A DNA stretch of 64,000 bases, taken from the NCBI RefSeq assembly GCF_039634785.1, contig NZ_JBBIAB010000004.1, forward strand, positions 62,001 to 126,000. The letters are read 5' to 3'. The notes beneath the pieces are model-generated. The model made no database searches. It was not told where the DNA came from and saw nothing but the letters and a program-made list of their open reading frames with translations. The position numbers were made by a program, and so were the translations under genes. The stretch is from Tistrella mobilis (lineage in GTDB: Bacteria; Pseudomonadota; Alphaproteobacteria; Tistrellales; Tistrellaceae). Shown here one piece after another: positions 25,162 to 35,069 of this stretch. The stretch's first letter is position 1; each line of letters starts with the position of its first letter.

Positions 25162-26442
25162 TCACCAGACCACCAGCCCCACCACCGCGCCGGTCATGCA
25201 GGTCGCGATCGTGCCCGACACCAGCGACAGCGGCGCCAGCCGGACGATGTCGGTGCGGCGTTCGGGCACCATGGCCACCATGCCGCCGATCATGATGCCC
25301 AGGCTGCCGATATTGGCGAAGCTGCCCAGGGCATAGGTCAGGATCAACCGGGCCCGCGGGCTGAAGGCCGAGGGGTCGGCGGTGAACTGCAGATAGGCGA
25401 CCAGCTCGTTGATCACGACCTTGGTGCCGAGCAGCGGGCCCGCCGCCAGGGCTTCGGGCCAGCTCATCCCCATCGCCCAGGCGACCGGCGCCATAATCCA
25501 GCCCAGCATCCGTTCCAGCGTCAGCGGCGCGCCCCAGACGTCACCGGCAAGGCCCAGGATCATGTTGGCGAGGGCGGCGAGCGCGATGCCGGCGATCAGC
25601 ATCGCCACCACGCTGATCAGCAGGTTGACGCCGTTGATCACCCCCATGACCGCCGCTTCCAGGCTGGTCGCGGCATCCGATGGCGGGGCGGTCGCATCAT
25701 CGTCCACAGCCCGGGCGCCGGCCACCGGCGGCATCATGACCATCGCCACCACCAGCGCCGCCGGCGCCGAAATCAGCGATGCCGTCAGCAACTGGCCGAT
25801 CGGGTCTTCGACCGTGCCGGTCAGGAAGGCGGCATAAAGCACCATCATATTGCCGGCCAGCGTGGCAAGGCCCGCCGTCATCACCATGAACAGCTCGGGG
25901 TTCGACAGCCGGGCCAGATAGGGCCGCACGAACAGCGGCGCCTCCACCATGCCCACGAAGACATTGGCCGCGGTCGACACCCCGACCGCACCGCCGATGC
26001 CCATGGTCCGGCGCAGCAGCCTGGAGAAGGCGCGCACGAAGAACGGGATCACACCCCAGTGATAGAGCAGCCCGGCAATGGCGCCCACCACCAGGATCAG
26101 CGGCAGGCCCTGAAAGGCGAGCACGAAGGAATTGGCCGGATTGGTCGCCTCGAACGGGGCCGCACCGCCGCCCAGATAGCCGAAGACCACCGAGGTGCCG
26201 GCTTTGGTGGCGGCGACCAGGGCCGAAACCGCCTGATTGATCCAGACGAACACCGCCTGCACCGGGGGCAGTTTCAGCAGGATCAGCGCGATCACCACCT
26301 GGATCACAATGCCGATGCCCACCGCCCGCCAGGGCACCCCCTTCGGCGCCCGGCCGATCATCCAGGCCAGCGCCACCAGCGCCAGCACCCCGAACGCGCT
26401 CTGCGCAACGCCGCCGAACGACGCTCCGGTCACTCCGTCCAT
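25162..26442 (-). CDS. Concentrative nucleoside transporter, NupC/CNT family
   Basis: A 426-residue inner-membrane symporter that imports nucleosides with H+ or Na+. About ten membrane segments are seen, with family blocks such as GVSTAANVFVGMVEAPLFVRPYL (about residues 165-187, where the family's E-A-P motif lies), LTASLISAPAALV and TKVVINELVAYLQF. The start ATG at 26442 is used because the predicted N-terminus then begins just ahead of helix 1; the open frame continues upstream without a ribosome site. It is followed, across a gap, by the abnormal tRNA on the same strand. Confidence 0.9.
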   Translation of the reverse strand: MDGVTGASFGGVAQSAFGVLALVALAWMIGRAPKGVPWRAVGIGIVIQVVIALILLKLPPVQAVFVWINQAVSALVAATKAGTSVVFGYLGGGAAPFEATNPANSFVLAFQGLPLILVVGAIAGLLYHWGVIPFFVRAFSRLLRRTMGIGGAVGVSTAANVFVGMVEAPLFVRPYLARLSNPELFMVMTAGLATLAGNMMVLYAAFLTGTVEDPIGQLLTASLISAPAALVVAMVMMPPVAGARAVDDDATAPPSDAATSLEAAVMGVINGVNLLISVVAMLIAGIALAALANMILGLAGDVWGAPLTLERMLGWIMAPVAWAMGMSWPEALAAGPLLGTKVVINELVAYLQFTADPSAFSPRARLILTYALGSFANIGSLGIMIGGMVAMVPERRTDIVRLAPLSLVSGTIATCMTGAVVGLVVW

Positions 26443-26576
26443 ATGCCCCTGCCCCCACTGCCGTCGTGTCTTGTGCCAGCTCTGCGCCCGGCCCCCAACC
26501 GAAACGCGAGACACCCCGTCATGGAGCCGACTCTAGGCGCAAACCGGCCCGGCGGTCCACAACCGTGCGGGGCCGG

Positions 26577-27488
26577 TCACGGCGTCTCGTCCAGCCCGCG
26601 GCCGATCAGCAGATCCTGTTCCCGGCGGACCAGATCGCGGATGTATTCGGCGACCGTGCGCACCCGCACGATGTCGCGCAGATCGGCATGGGTCACCAGC
26701 CAGAAGCTGCGCTGGATGCTGGTCTCGCGCGGCATCACCGGCACCAGGCCGGGCACGGTCGCCGCCACGAAACAGGGCAGGATGCAGAGACCGAGCCCGG
26801 CCAGCGTCGCATCGCGCTGCACCACCAGGCTGGTGGATCGCATCACCACCTGCGGCGCCCGGACCAGCTTGTCCAGATAGCGCAGTTCGGGGGCGAAGAT
26901 CAGGTCGTCGACATAGCCGATGAAATCATGCCCTTCCAGCTCCTTCAGCGTGCGCGGCGTGCCGGCGCGCTCCAGATAGGCGGGCGTCGCATAAAGACAG
27001 AGGCGATAATCGGTCAGCTTGCGCGCCACCAGCCGGCCCGAGGTCGGCCGGGCAAGCCCGATGGCCAGGTCCGCCTCGCGCTTCGACAGGCTGAGATACC
27101 GCGGCGCCGCCACCAGATCGATCTGGATGCCCGGATGGCTGGCGAAGAAGGGCTGCAGCCGGGCCCCCAGAAAGGCGGTGGCGAAGCCTTCCGGCGCCCC
27201 GACCCGCACGGTGCCCGACAGATGCAGATCCTGGCCCGCGATGCTTTCCTGGATCGCGAAGGCGGTGGTTTCCATCGCCTCGGCATATTCCACCAGCTGC
27301 GCGCCCGCCGGTGTCAGGCTGTAGCCTGCGGGGGTACGATCGAACAGCTTGGTGTTCATCCGCTCTTCCAGGGCCTGGATGCGCCGACTGACGGTGGTAT
27401 GATCGACCGCCAGATGACGCGCAGCGGTCACCAGCCGGCCGCGGCGGCTGACTTCCAGGAAGAAGCGGAGGTCGTTCCAGTCGAACAT
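26577..27488 (-). CDS. LysR-family transcriptional regulator
   Basis: A 303-residue regulator with the N-terminal winged helix (FLEVSRRGRLVTAARHLAVD, about residues 10-29, followed by HTTVSRRIQALEERM) and the periplasmic-binding-like effector domain from about residue 90. It is divergent from mmsA (227-base gap), the usual position for a LysR activator of the neighbouring gene, and is also upstream of the nucleoside transporter. The target cannot be decided from sequence; mmsA is more likely because of the shared promoter region. Confidence 0.88.
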   Translation of the reverse strand: MFDWNDLRFFLEVSRRGRLVTAARHLAVDHTTVSRRIQALEERMNTKLFDRTPAGYSLTPAGAQLVEYAEAMETTAFAIQESIAGQDLHLSGTVRVGAPEGFATAFLGARLQPFFASHPGIQIDLVAAPRYLSLSKREADLAIGLARPTSGRLVARKLTDYRLCLYATPAYLERAGTPRTLKELEGHDFIGYVDDLIFAPELRYLDKLVRAPQVVMRSTSLVVQRDATLAGLGLCILPCFVAATVPGLVPVMPRETSIQRSFWLVTHADLRDIVRVRTVAEYIRDLVRREQDLLIGRGLDETP

Positions 27489-27715
27489 CCGGGCCTCGTG
27501 TCAGGTGTGCATCCGCGCAGACGGCCTCTGCGCGTTTTGGGCTGGCCGTGCAGTTTTACATCGTTATCGTAGCGTCACCAAGCCGTCCGGACAGAGATTG
27601 TCCGGGTTACCGGCGGCGTCACAATCAGGGCGGTGCGGGCCCGAAAGCCTCACCCCCCGTTCAAGCCGGGGAACGGGCTCGGTCCTACACCCTCGCAACG
27701 TTGGGGAAACGCGGG

Positions 27716-29212
<1,497 letters not shown>

Positions 29213-29240
29213 TCGCCCGTCGCGTCCGGCTTTCGCCGCA

Positions 29241-29277
29241 CCGCCTCGCGGACCGGATCTTCCGGATCGCGGGGCGG
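29241..29277 (+). other. Stable hairpin between mmsA and the dehydrogenase gene
   Basis: CCGCC-CGCG-CCGG on the left pairs with CCGG-CGCG-GGCGG on the right around an ATCTT loop, with small internal mismatches. No T-tract follows, so it is more likely an RNA-processing or stabilising element than a terminator. Confidence 0.45.
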
Positions 29278-29309
29278 TGGGGTGCAATAAGATCGTGGAG
29301 GTGACATCC

Positions 29310-30461
29310 GTGGATTTCTCCCTGACCGAAGACCAGCGCGCCTTCCAGGAGATGGCCCGCGGTTTCGCGACCGACCGGCTGGCCCCCGGGGCCGCGGAGT
29401 GGGACGCGAAGAAGATCTTTCCCGAGGCGGAGCTGCGCGAGGCGGCCGCCCTCGGTTTCGGCGGCATCTATGTCCGCGACGACGTCGGCGGCTCGGGCCT
29501 TGCCCGCCTCGACGCCGCGATCATCTTCGAGGAGCTGGCCGCCGGCTGCACCTCGACGGCGGCCTATATCTCCATCCACAACATGGCCGCGTGGATGATC
29601 GACCGCTTCGGCAATGACGAGCAGCGCAACCGCTTCCTGCCGAAGCTGTGCTCCATGGAGCATTTCGCCAGCTACTGCCTGACGGAACCCGGCGCGGGCT
29701 CCGATGCGGCCTCGCTCCGCACCCGGGCGGTGCGCGACGGCGACCACTATGTCCTCAACGGCTCCAAAGCCTTCATCTCGGGCGGCGGCCGCTCCGACAT
29801 CTATGTCGTGATGGTCCGCACCGGCGGCGACGGCCCGAAGGGCATTTCCACCCTCGTGGTCGAAAAGGACACGCCCGGCCTGTCCTTCGGCGCCAACGAG
29901 CGCAAGCTGGGCTGGAACAGCCAGCCGACGGCGGCGGTGATCTTCGAAGACTGCCGCGTGCCGGTGGAAAATCGCCTCGGCGAAGAGGGCGACGGCTTCA
30001 AGATCGCGATGATGGGGCTGGATGGCGGCCGCATCAATATCGGCGCCTGTTCGATCGGTGCCGCACGCGCCTCGCTGGACGCCGCGCGGGAATACGTTCA
30101 GGGTCGCCAGCAGTTCGGCAAGGCACTGGCCGAGTTCCAGGCCACCCAGTTCCGCCTGGCCGACATGATGACGGAGCTCGAGGCCGCCCGGCTGATGATC
30201 CGCCGCGCCGCCTGGTCGCTGGACAGCCAGCACCCCGAAAAGACCGCGATCTGTGCATCGGCCAAGCGTTTCGCCACCGATGCGGGCTTCCGGATCTGCA
30301 ACGAGGCGCTGCAGCTGCATGGCGGCTATGGCTATCTGATGGACTATCCGATCGAACGCTATCTGCGCGACGCCCGGGTCCACCAGATCCTGGAAGGCAC
30401 CAACGAGATCATGCGTGTGATCATCGCCCGCCGCCTGCTTCAGGGCATGGCGATCGATTGA
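29310..30461 (+). CDS. Acyl-CoA dehydrogenase, isobutyryl-CoA dehydrogenase type
   Basis: A 383-residue flavoprotein that oxidises isobutyryl-CoA (or a similar short branched acyl-CoA) and passes electrons to electron-transfer flavoprotein. Seen: [17 protein letters not shown] (about residue 120), [11 protein letters not shown], the C-terminal [20 protein letters not shown] and [12 protein letters not shown], where the Glu of EGTNE is the catalytic base. The start is a GTG at 29310, eight bases after GGAGG; another GTG at 29301 lies on the ribosome site itself. It lies between mmsA and mmsB, supporting a role in valine breakdown. Confidence 0.9.
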   Translation: MDFSLTEDQRAFQEMARGFATDRLAPGAAEWDAKKIFPEAELREAAALGFGGIYVRDDVGGSGLARLDAAIIFEELAAGCTSTAAYISIHNMAAWMIDRFGNDEQRNRFLPKLCSMEHFASYCLTEPGAGSDAASLRTRAVRDGDHYVLNGSKAFISGGGRSDIYVVMVRTGGDGPKGISTLVVEKDTPGLSFGANERKLGWNSQPTAAVIFEDCRVPVENRLGEEGDGFKIAMMGLDGGRINIGACSIGAARASLDAAREYVQGRQQFGKALAEFQATQFRLADMMTELEAARLMIRRAAWSLDSQHPEKTAICASAKRFATDAGFRICNEALQLHGGYGYLMDYPIERYLRDARVHQILEGTNEIMRVIIARRLLQGMAID

Positions 30462-30508
30462 GCCTGGCCCGCACCGGACCGGCGCGACCACAGGCTGCAC
30501 GACCTTAA

Positions 30509-30545
30509 AGATCAGACAAGATCGACCCGATCACACAAGATCGAC
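30509..30545 (+). repeat. Imperfect 18-bp tandem repeat in the mmsB leader
   Basis: Two copies (30509-30526 and 30528-30545) match at 16 of 18 positions and share ACAAGATCGAC. They end about 24 bases before the mmsB start. It may be a duplicated protein-binding site or a slippage product; no function is shown. Confidence 0.6.
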
Positions 30546-30568
30546 GACTTCAGGGAGACGTTCCGAAG

Positions 30569-31468
30569 ATGGCGACCATCGGTTTCATCGGCCTCGGCAA
30601 TATGGGCGGCCCCATGGCGCTCAACCTGCTCAAGGCCGGCCATGCGGTGAAGGGCTTCGACCTCTCCGACGAGGCGGTGCAGCGCATCGTCGATGCCGGC
30701 GGCAGCAAGGCGGACAGCGCCGTCGCGGCCGCGACGGATGTCGACGTGGTGGTCTCGATGCTGCCCGCCGGGCGCCATGTGAAGGGCGTGTATCTGGGCG
30801 ATGCGGGCATCATCGCCGCCTCGCGCCCCGGCACCCTCTTCATCGACTGCTCCACCATCGACGTCGACAGCGCGCGCGAGGTGATCGCGGCCGCCGAAGC
30901 CGCCGGCCGGCCGATGGTCGACGCACCGGTCTCGGGCGGCGTCGGCGGCGCGGCCGCCGGCACGCTGACCTTCATGGTCGGCGGCACCGGGGCCGCCTTC
31001 GCCGCGGCCGAACCTTACCTGCAGAAGATGGGCAAGAAGATCGTCCATGCCGGCGGCGCCGGCAACGGTCAGGCGGCCAAGATCTGCAACAACATGCTGC
31101 TCGGCATCTCGATGATCGGCGTCTGCGAGGCCTTTGCGCTGGCCGAAAAGCTGGGCGTCGAGCACCAGACCCTGTTCGACATCTCGTCGACCGCCTCGGG
31201 CCAGTGCTGGTCGCTCACCACCTATTGCCCGGTCCCGGGCCCGGTGCCGACCTCGCCGGCCAATAACGACTACAAGCCGGGCTTTGCGGTCGACATGATG
31301 CTGAAGGACCTGAAGCTCGCCCAGGACGCCGCCGGCTCCTCGGGCGCCGCGACGCCCTTGGGCGCCGCCGCCGCAGCCCTCTACCAGCAGTACTCCGACG
31401 CCGGCCAGGGCGGCGCCGACTTCTCGGGCATCGTCCGCATGCTGCGCGAGATGGCCGGCAAGGCCTGA
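30569..31468 (+). CDS. mmsB: 3-hydroxyisobutyrate dehydrogenase
   Basis: A 299-residue NAD+-dependent beta-hydroxyacid dehydrogenase that makes methylmalonate semialdehyde, the substrate of MmsA. Seen: the N-terminal cofactor motif IGFIGLGNMGGPMA (GxGxxG), DAPVSGGVGGAAAGTLTFMV (substrate loop), the catalytic Lys in GNGQAAKICNNML and the YKPGFAVDMMLKDLKLA C-terminal signature. The ribosome site GGGAG precedes the start. It is the last gene of the valine unit and is followed by a strong terminator. Confidence 0.95.
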   Translation: MATIGFIGLGNMGGPMALNLLKAGHAVKGFDLSDEAVQRIVDAGGSKADSAVAAATDVDVVVSMLPAGRHVKGVYLGDAGIIAASRPGTLFIDCSTIDVDSAREVIAAAEAAGRPMVDAPVSGGVGGAAAGTLTFMVGGTGAAFAAAEPYLQKMGKKIVHAGGAGNGQAAKICNNMLLGISMIGVCEAFALAEKLGVEHQTLFDISSTASGQCWSLTTYCPVPGPVPTSPANNDYKPGFAVDMMLKDLKLAQDAAGSSGAATPLGAAAAALYQQYSDAGQGGADFSGIVRMLREMAGKA

Positions 31469-31491
31469 TCCGGATCCTCCTGCAATTCTGC

Positions 31492-31529
31492 AATGCGGCC
31501 CTCCCCGAACGGGAGGGCCGCATTTTTTT
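31492..31529 (+). terminator. Rho-independent terminator after mmsB
   Basis: A perfect 14-bp stem (AATGCGGCCCTCCC paired with GGGAGGGCCGCATT), a CGAAC loop and a run of seven T bases at 31523-31529. It ends the valine unit 24 bases after mmsB. Confidence 0.95.
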
Positions 31530-31632
31530 CACGTGTCCCCCGGGGCCGTGGGGCGTAGAACTCGGATGTGCGGGCGATGCTGCGTTGCGGGACCGCCGCA
31601 CCTCAGAACCAGAACCGGCCACCGGTTCGCGA

Positions 31633-32325
31633 ATGTCCGGAGTATCCGTCTTGGCTGCACCTGCCGATATCACCGTCCTGCTCGACATGGACGGCACGCT
31701 GATCGATTCCCACGACGCCGTGGTCCGCTGCATCCATATGACCATGGAGGAAATGGGCCATCCGGCGGATCGGACCGAGGATCTGGGCTGGACGATCGGG
31801 CCGCCGCTGACCGACACCATGGCACTGCTGCTGGGCCGGCATGGCGACGACCGGGTGGCGGAAGGCGTTGCCGTGTTTCAGCGCCACCATGACGAGCTGG
31901 TGCTGGCGGAAAGCCCGCTCTTCCCCGGCATCCGCGAGGTGCTGGACCGCTTCGGCGCCGAGGGCCGGCGGCTGGTTCTGACCACCTCCAAGGCCCTGCC
32001 CGCCGCGCGGATGATCCTGGAACGCCATGGGCTGATGGGGCTGTTCGCCGGCACCTATGGCGCCAATGCCGACGATACCGGCGGCGAAAAACCCGAGGTG
32101 ATCGCCCGGGCGATCGCGGGCGAAGGGATCGATCCCGCCCGCGCGATCATGGTCGGCGACCGGCGCTACGACATCTCGGGCGCCCATGCCAACAAGGTCA
32201 GGGCGCTGGGTGTGCTCTGGGGCTATGGCGGACGCGAGGAGCTGGAGAGCGCCGGAGCCGATGGCCTGGTCGATGAGCCCGGAGATCTGGCCGAGGCGAT
32301 CGATGCGATGGCACGCCGGCTCTGA
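31633..32325 (+). CDS. HAD-superfamily phosphatase, phosphoglycolate-phosphatase-like
   Basis: A 230-residue cytoplasmic hydrolase. Motif I is LLDMDGTLIDS (about residues 17-27), motif II is LTTSKALP, motif III Lys is in GGEKPEV and motif IV is VGDRRYDISGA. A helical C1 cap lies between motifs I and II. The ATG at 31633 gives a normal short lead-in; an upstream TTG in the same frame is less likely. It is close to the Gph/PpaX-like group. The substrate is unknown and it stands as a single gene. Confidence 0.85.
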   Translation: MSGVSVLAAPADITVLLDMDGTLIDSHDAVVRCIHMTMEEMGHPADRTEDLGWTIGPPLTDTMALLLGRHGDDRVAEGVAVFQRHHDELVLAESPLFPGIREVLDRFGAEGRRLVLTTSKALPAARMILERHGLMGLFAGTYGANADDTGGEKPEVIARAIAGEGIDPARAIMVGDRRYDISGAHANKVRALGVLWGYGGREELESAGADGLVDEPGDLAEAIDAMARRL

Positions 32326-32449
32326 CAAGTCGTCATTCAAACATTGATCGAAACGGTGAAATAGCGTGAAGACCAGCAATCCGTCGCGTCAAGTTACGGA
32401 TTGCTGTAGTCTGAGCCGCCAACCAGAACACACCGGAGGAAACGTTCCC

Positions 32450-32740
32450 ATGACCCCCAATCTGGTCATCACCGCGATCATCACCGCCGAGCCCGGCCAT
32501 GCCGAGACCGTGCGCGCCGCCCTGGCCGAATGCACGGGTCCCAGCCGCGCCGAGGATGGCTGCCATCGCTATGACCTGCATGTCGACGTCACCAACGACC
32601 ATCGCTTCGTGATGCTCGAGGAATGGACCGACGAGGCGGCCACCGTCGCCCATGGCAAGTCCGACCATTTCCGCGCCCTGGGCCGGGCGCTGAAGGGCAT
32701 CGCGAAGTTCGAGGTGATCCGCCTGAAGCAGATCGCCTGA
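32450..32740 (+). CDS. Antibiotic-biosynthesis-monooxygenase (ABM) fold protein
   Basis: A 96-residue protein of the dimeric alpha-beta-barrel group. It has the usual pattern of a first strand (VITAIITAEPG), the helix with VRAALAECTGPSRAEDGC, then YDLHVDVTNDHRFVMLEEW and a His-rich helix (HGKSDHFRALGRAL). The ribosome site GGAGGA lies ten bases before the ATG. Members include YgiN-like quinol monooxygenases and many proteins of unknown role; no cofactor is predicted. It stands alone. Confidence 0.82.
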   Translation: MTPNLVITAIITAEPGHAETVRAALAECTGPSRAEDGCHRYDLHVDVTNDHRFVMLEEWTDEAATVAHGKSDHFRALGRALKGIAKFEVIRLKQIA

Positions 32741-32780
32741 CCGCAGGCCGGCCCGGTCCGCCTCCCCGACGGCCGGGCCG

Positions 32781-32861
32781 CGTGCTCCTGGAGCACGGCT
32801 GTATGCCCGTGCTCTTAGAGCACCACGATATGCCCGTGCTCTCCTAGAGCACCACGATATG
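32781..32861. repeat. Three tandem hairpin repeats overlapping the DUF1513 gene end
   Basis: Read on the minus strand, a 27-29-base unit occurs three times in a row: 32833-32861, 32806-32832 and a degenerate third copy at 32781-32805. Each contains a small palindrome (GTGCTC, short spacer, GAGCAC). The first two share CATATCGTGGTGCTCT. The first copy contains the last codons and the stop of the DUF1513 gene. The array may act as a bidirectional terminator between convergent genes. Confidence 0.85.
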
Positions 32862-33977
32862 ATTATCCCAAGCCACCGGATGCGTGGCGCGCAGCTTCAG
32901 CCGGAAGCCCGCTTCCGCCGCCGGATCGGCCACCACCGCCAGCACCCGGCCGCGGCCGTCGGTGGCAATGAAGCCCTCGCCATCCGGATCCGCCGCCAGG
33001 CCGCAGATATCGGCGGCCACCAGCGCCGCGCGGAAGCGGCCGGTATCGGTTTCGAACACCTGCAGCCGCCCGCCGACCGGTGAGGTCATCGCCACCAGAT
33101 CGCCGCTGCGGTTGAAGGCGACCGAGCCGGCATAATTGCGCATCGCCGCATGGGCAGGCTCGGGGGCCGCGAGCAGCCGCACGGCCTCGCCCATCCGATG
33201 GAGCATCATCAGCGGCGGGCGTTCATGGCCGTCGCCCTGCCACTGCATCACCGCCGCGCCCAGCCCGTCGGGACGGGTGGCGAGATGGCGGATGCTGTTC
33301 ATGCGCAGCGCCGGCTCGTTCTCCACCGCATCGATCACGGCCCCGTCCGCGACGCGGATCCGGGTCAGATTGGGCTGCATGGTGCCGGGGTTCAGCACCT
33401 CGCGGCCCATGTCGGGATGGGTGGCATTGCCGCCATTGGCGACCAGCAGGGTGGCGCCGCCGGCTTCAAGCCGGATTTCGTGCGGGCCGACCCCGCCCGA
33501 CGACACCTCTCCCAGCCGCGTATAGCCTGCCTCCACATCCCAGATGCCGATCCGGCCGCGCGCGCCCTCGTAATCATTCTCGGGCGTGAAGAAGGTCCGG
33601 CCATCGGCCGAGAAAGCGCCATGGCCATAAAACACCCGGCCCTCGGGCGGGGTGAAGCGCAGCCGCTCCCGCCCTGCGGCACAGTCCACCACCACGGCTT
33701 CGCGGCCGGGCCGGCGGGCAACGGCCACCGCCTCGGGCCGGGCGGGGTGGACGACGCCGCCATGGCCCCGCTGGCCGAGCGGGATGGTGAAGCGGATTTC
33801 GCCGCTCCGCATCAGCCCGTGAAGCGCATGGGTCCCATCGGTGTGTTTCGCCGCCGCCAGGAAGTCAGGGGCGCCCGGCGCCGCCCAGAGCGCATGATCG
33901 GGCCTGAGCACGGCGGCGGCCCCCGCGGCCAGCCCTAGGCCGCGCAGCATGGTGCGGCGGGTGATGGTGCCGGTCAT
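32844..33977 (-). CDS. DUF1513 periplasmic protein of the imelysin locus
   Basis: A 377-residue protein with a Tat-like signal (TRRTMLRGLGLAAGAAA, residues about 6-22). The rest is beta-rich with repeating GxxxVxxxx-type strands, consistent with a seven-bladed propeller (DUF1513, PF07433). Recognisable segments are GVGPHEIRLEAGG, VANGGNATHPD and GYTRLGEV. It follows the second imelysin gene by 15 bases and is the last of four co-directional genes. Its role is unknown; it is repeatedly found with imelysin and di-haem oxidoreductase genes, which suggests periplasmic iron handling. Its stop lies inside the tandem hairpin repeats. Confidence 0.85.
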   Translation of the reverse strand: MTGTITRRTMLRGLGLAAGAAAVLRPDHALWAAPGAPDFLAAAKHTDGTHALHGLMRSGEIRFTIPLGQRGHGGVVHPARPEAVAVARRPGREAVVVDCAAGRERLRFTPPEGRVFYGHGAFSADGRTFFTPENDYEGARGRIGIWDVEAGYTRLGEVSSGGVGPHEIRLEAGGATLLVANGGNATHPDMGREVLNPGTMQPNLTRIRVADGAVIDAVENEPALRMNSIRHLATRPDGLGAAVMQWQGDGHERPPLMMLHRMGEAVRLLAAPEPAHAAMRNYAGSVAFNRSGDLVAMTSPVGGRLQVFETDTGRFRAALVAADICGLAADPDGEGFIATDGRGRVLAVVADPAAEAGFRLKLRATHPVAWDNHIVVL

Positions 33978-33992
33978 GATCCCTCTCCCCCC

Positions 33993-35069
33993 TCAATCGC
34001 CGTCGAAGGAATTGAAGCCGACCCGCACGCCCAGCGCCGGGGCGAGTTCGGCCACCGCCAGCCGGCGGGCGGCGGCAAGCGCGGTCTTCAGCGCCTTCAT
34101 CGCCTCGGCATCGCCCGGGCCGCGGGCCAGGGCCGCATCCGCGGCCGCAGCCGCTTTCTCCAGCGCCGCGGCCATGTCGACCTGCGCCACCTGATCGCCG
34201 GCCGCCGGGGCGAAGACCACCCGTTCGAAATCGATCAGCCCGCCGATGCCGGCGCGGATGTTCTCAAGCGACGCGCCCGCCCGCTCGTGCGCAGCCCGCG
34301 GGCTGCCGCCGGTCTGATCCGCGGTGATGGCCGCCAGGCGCAGTTCCTCCAGCTCCTGCAATGCCCCGTGGAAGGCGTTGAAGAAGGCGAAGGTGGTCTC
34401 GTCGGCCGAGAGATAGATCTGGTTCTCGTCGTCGCCGGCCGTGGTCAGCACATGTGCCGCCCCTTCCGGTCCTTCCCAGCCCTCGCGCGCCGAGACCGCC
34501 ATCCGGGCCAGATTGCGGGCCACCGCCCGGATCAGCCGGTTGCGATACTCGGCCGCAGGCGTGCCGGCGGCGGGCACCGGCTCGCGCGGGCGCAGCAGCC
34601 GTTCCATCGACACCAGGTTCTGCGCCCCGGCCGAGGCGCCGGCAAAGGCCTCCGGATCGTCGACGATCGGGTTCTTCGCCTTGACCAGGGCGCCGATCGC
34701 CCGATAGGCGATGCCGCTGCGCTCGGGCCAGAATTCCAGCCGGAAGCGCCGGCCCTCTTCCTCCAGCGGACCGAAGCGGAAGAACCAGATCCGCATCCAG
34801 GCGTCATAGGCGGCGTCATAGAGCGGCAGCAGCGCCTCGGGGCTCTGGTCGGTCTCGGCCTTGTCGGCAAGCGCCCGGGTCGCCGCCACGAAGCGGTCGA
34901 ATTCGGGGCGGATATAGCCGTCCAGCGCGCGTGCGGTCAGCGCCGCATGGTCCGGACCGGCCGCCTCGGCCGTTGCCGCGGCCGGTGTGTCTGCCGCCAT
35001 GGCAGCAGACAGTGTCGGAGTGGCGGCAAGCACGGCGGCCAGCGTGGCGAACAGGATCGGGCGGCGCAT
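33993..35069 (-). CDS. Imelysin-family periplasmic protein, variant without GxHxxE
   Basis: A 358-residue protein with a Sec signal peptide (residues 1 to about 26). It is an all-helical imelysin-like (IrpA/ICMP) protein with the pattern RLEFWPERSGIAYRAIG and SMERLLRP. In typical imelysins the iron-linked motif is GxHxxE; here the corresponding helix reads GAQNLVSMERLL, so the His is absent. The gene begins on the last base of the preceding di-haem gene stop (TGATG arrangement), so the two are coupled. Function is inferred from the family and locus, not proven. Confidence 0.82.
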   Translation of the reverse strand: MRRPILFATLAAVLAATPTLSAAMAADTPAAATAEAAGPDHAALTARALDGYIRPEFDRFVAATRALADKAETDQSPEALLPLYDAAYDAWMRIWFFRFGPLEEEGRRFRLEFWPERSGIAYRAIGALVKAKNPIVDDPEAFAGASAGAQNLVSMERLLRPREPVPAAGTPAAEYRNRLIRAVARNLARMAVSAREGWEGPEGAAHVLTTAGDDENQIYLSADETTFAFFNAFHGALQELEELRLAAITADQTGGSPRAAHERAGASLENIRAGIGGLIDFERVVFAPAAGDQVAQVDMAAALEKAAAAADAALARGPGDAEAMKALKTALAAARRLAVAELAPALGVRVGFNSFDGD

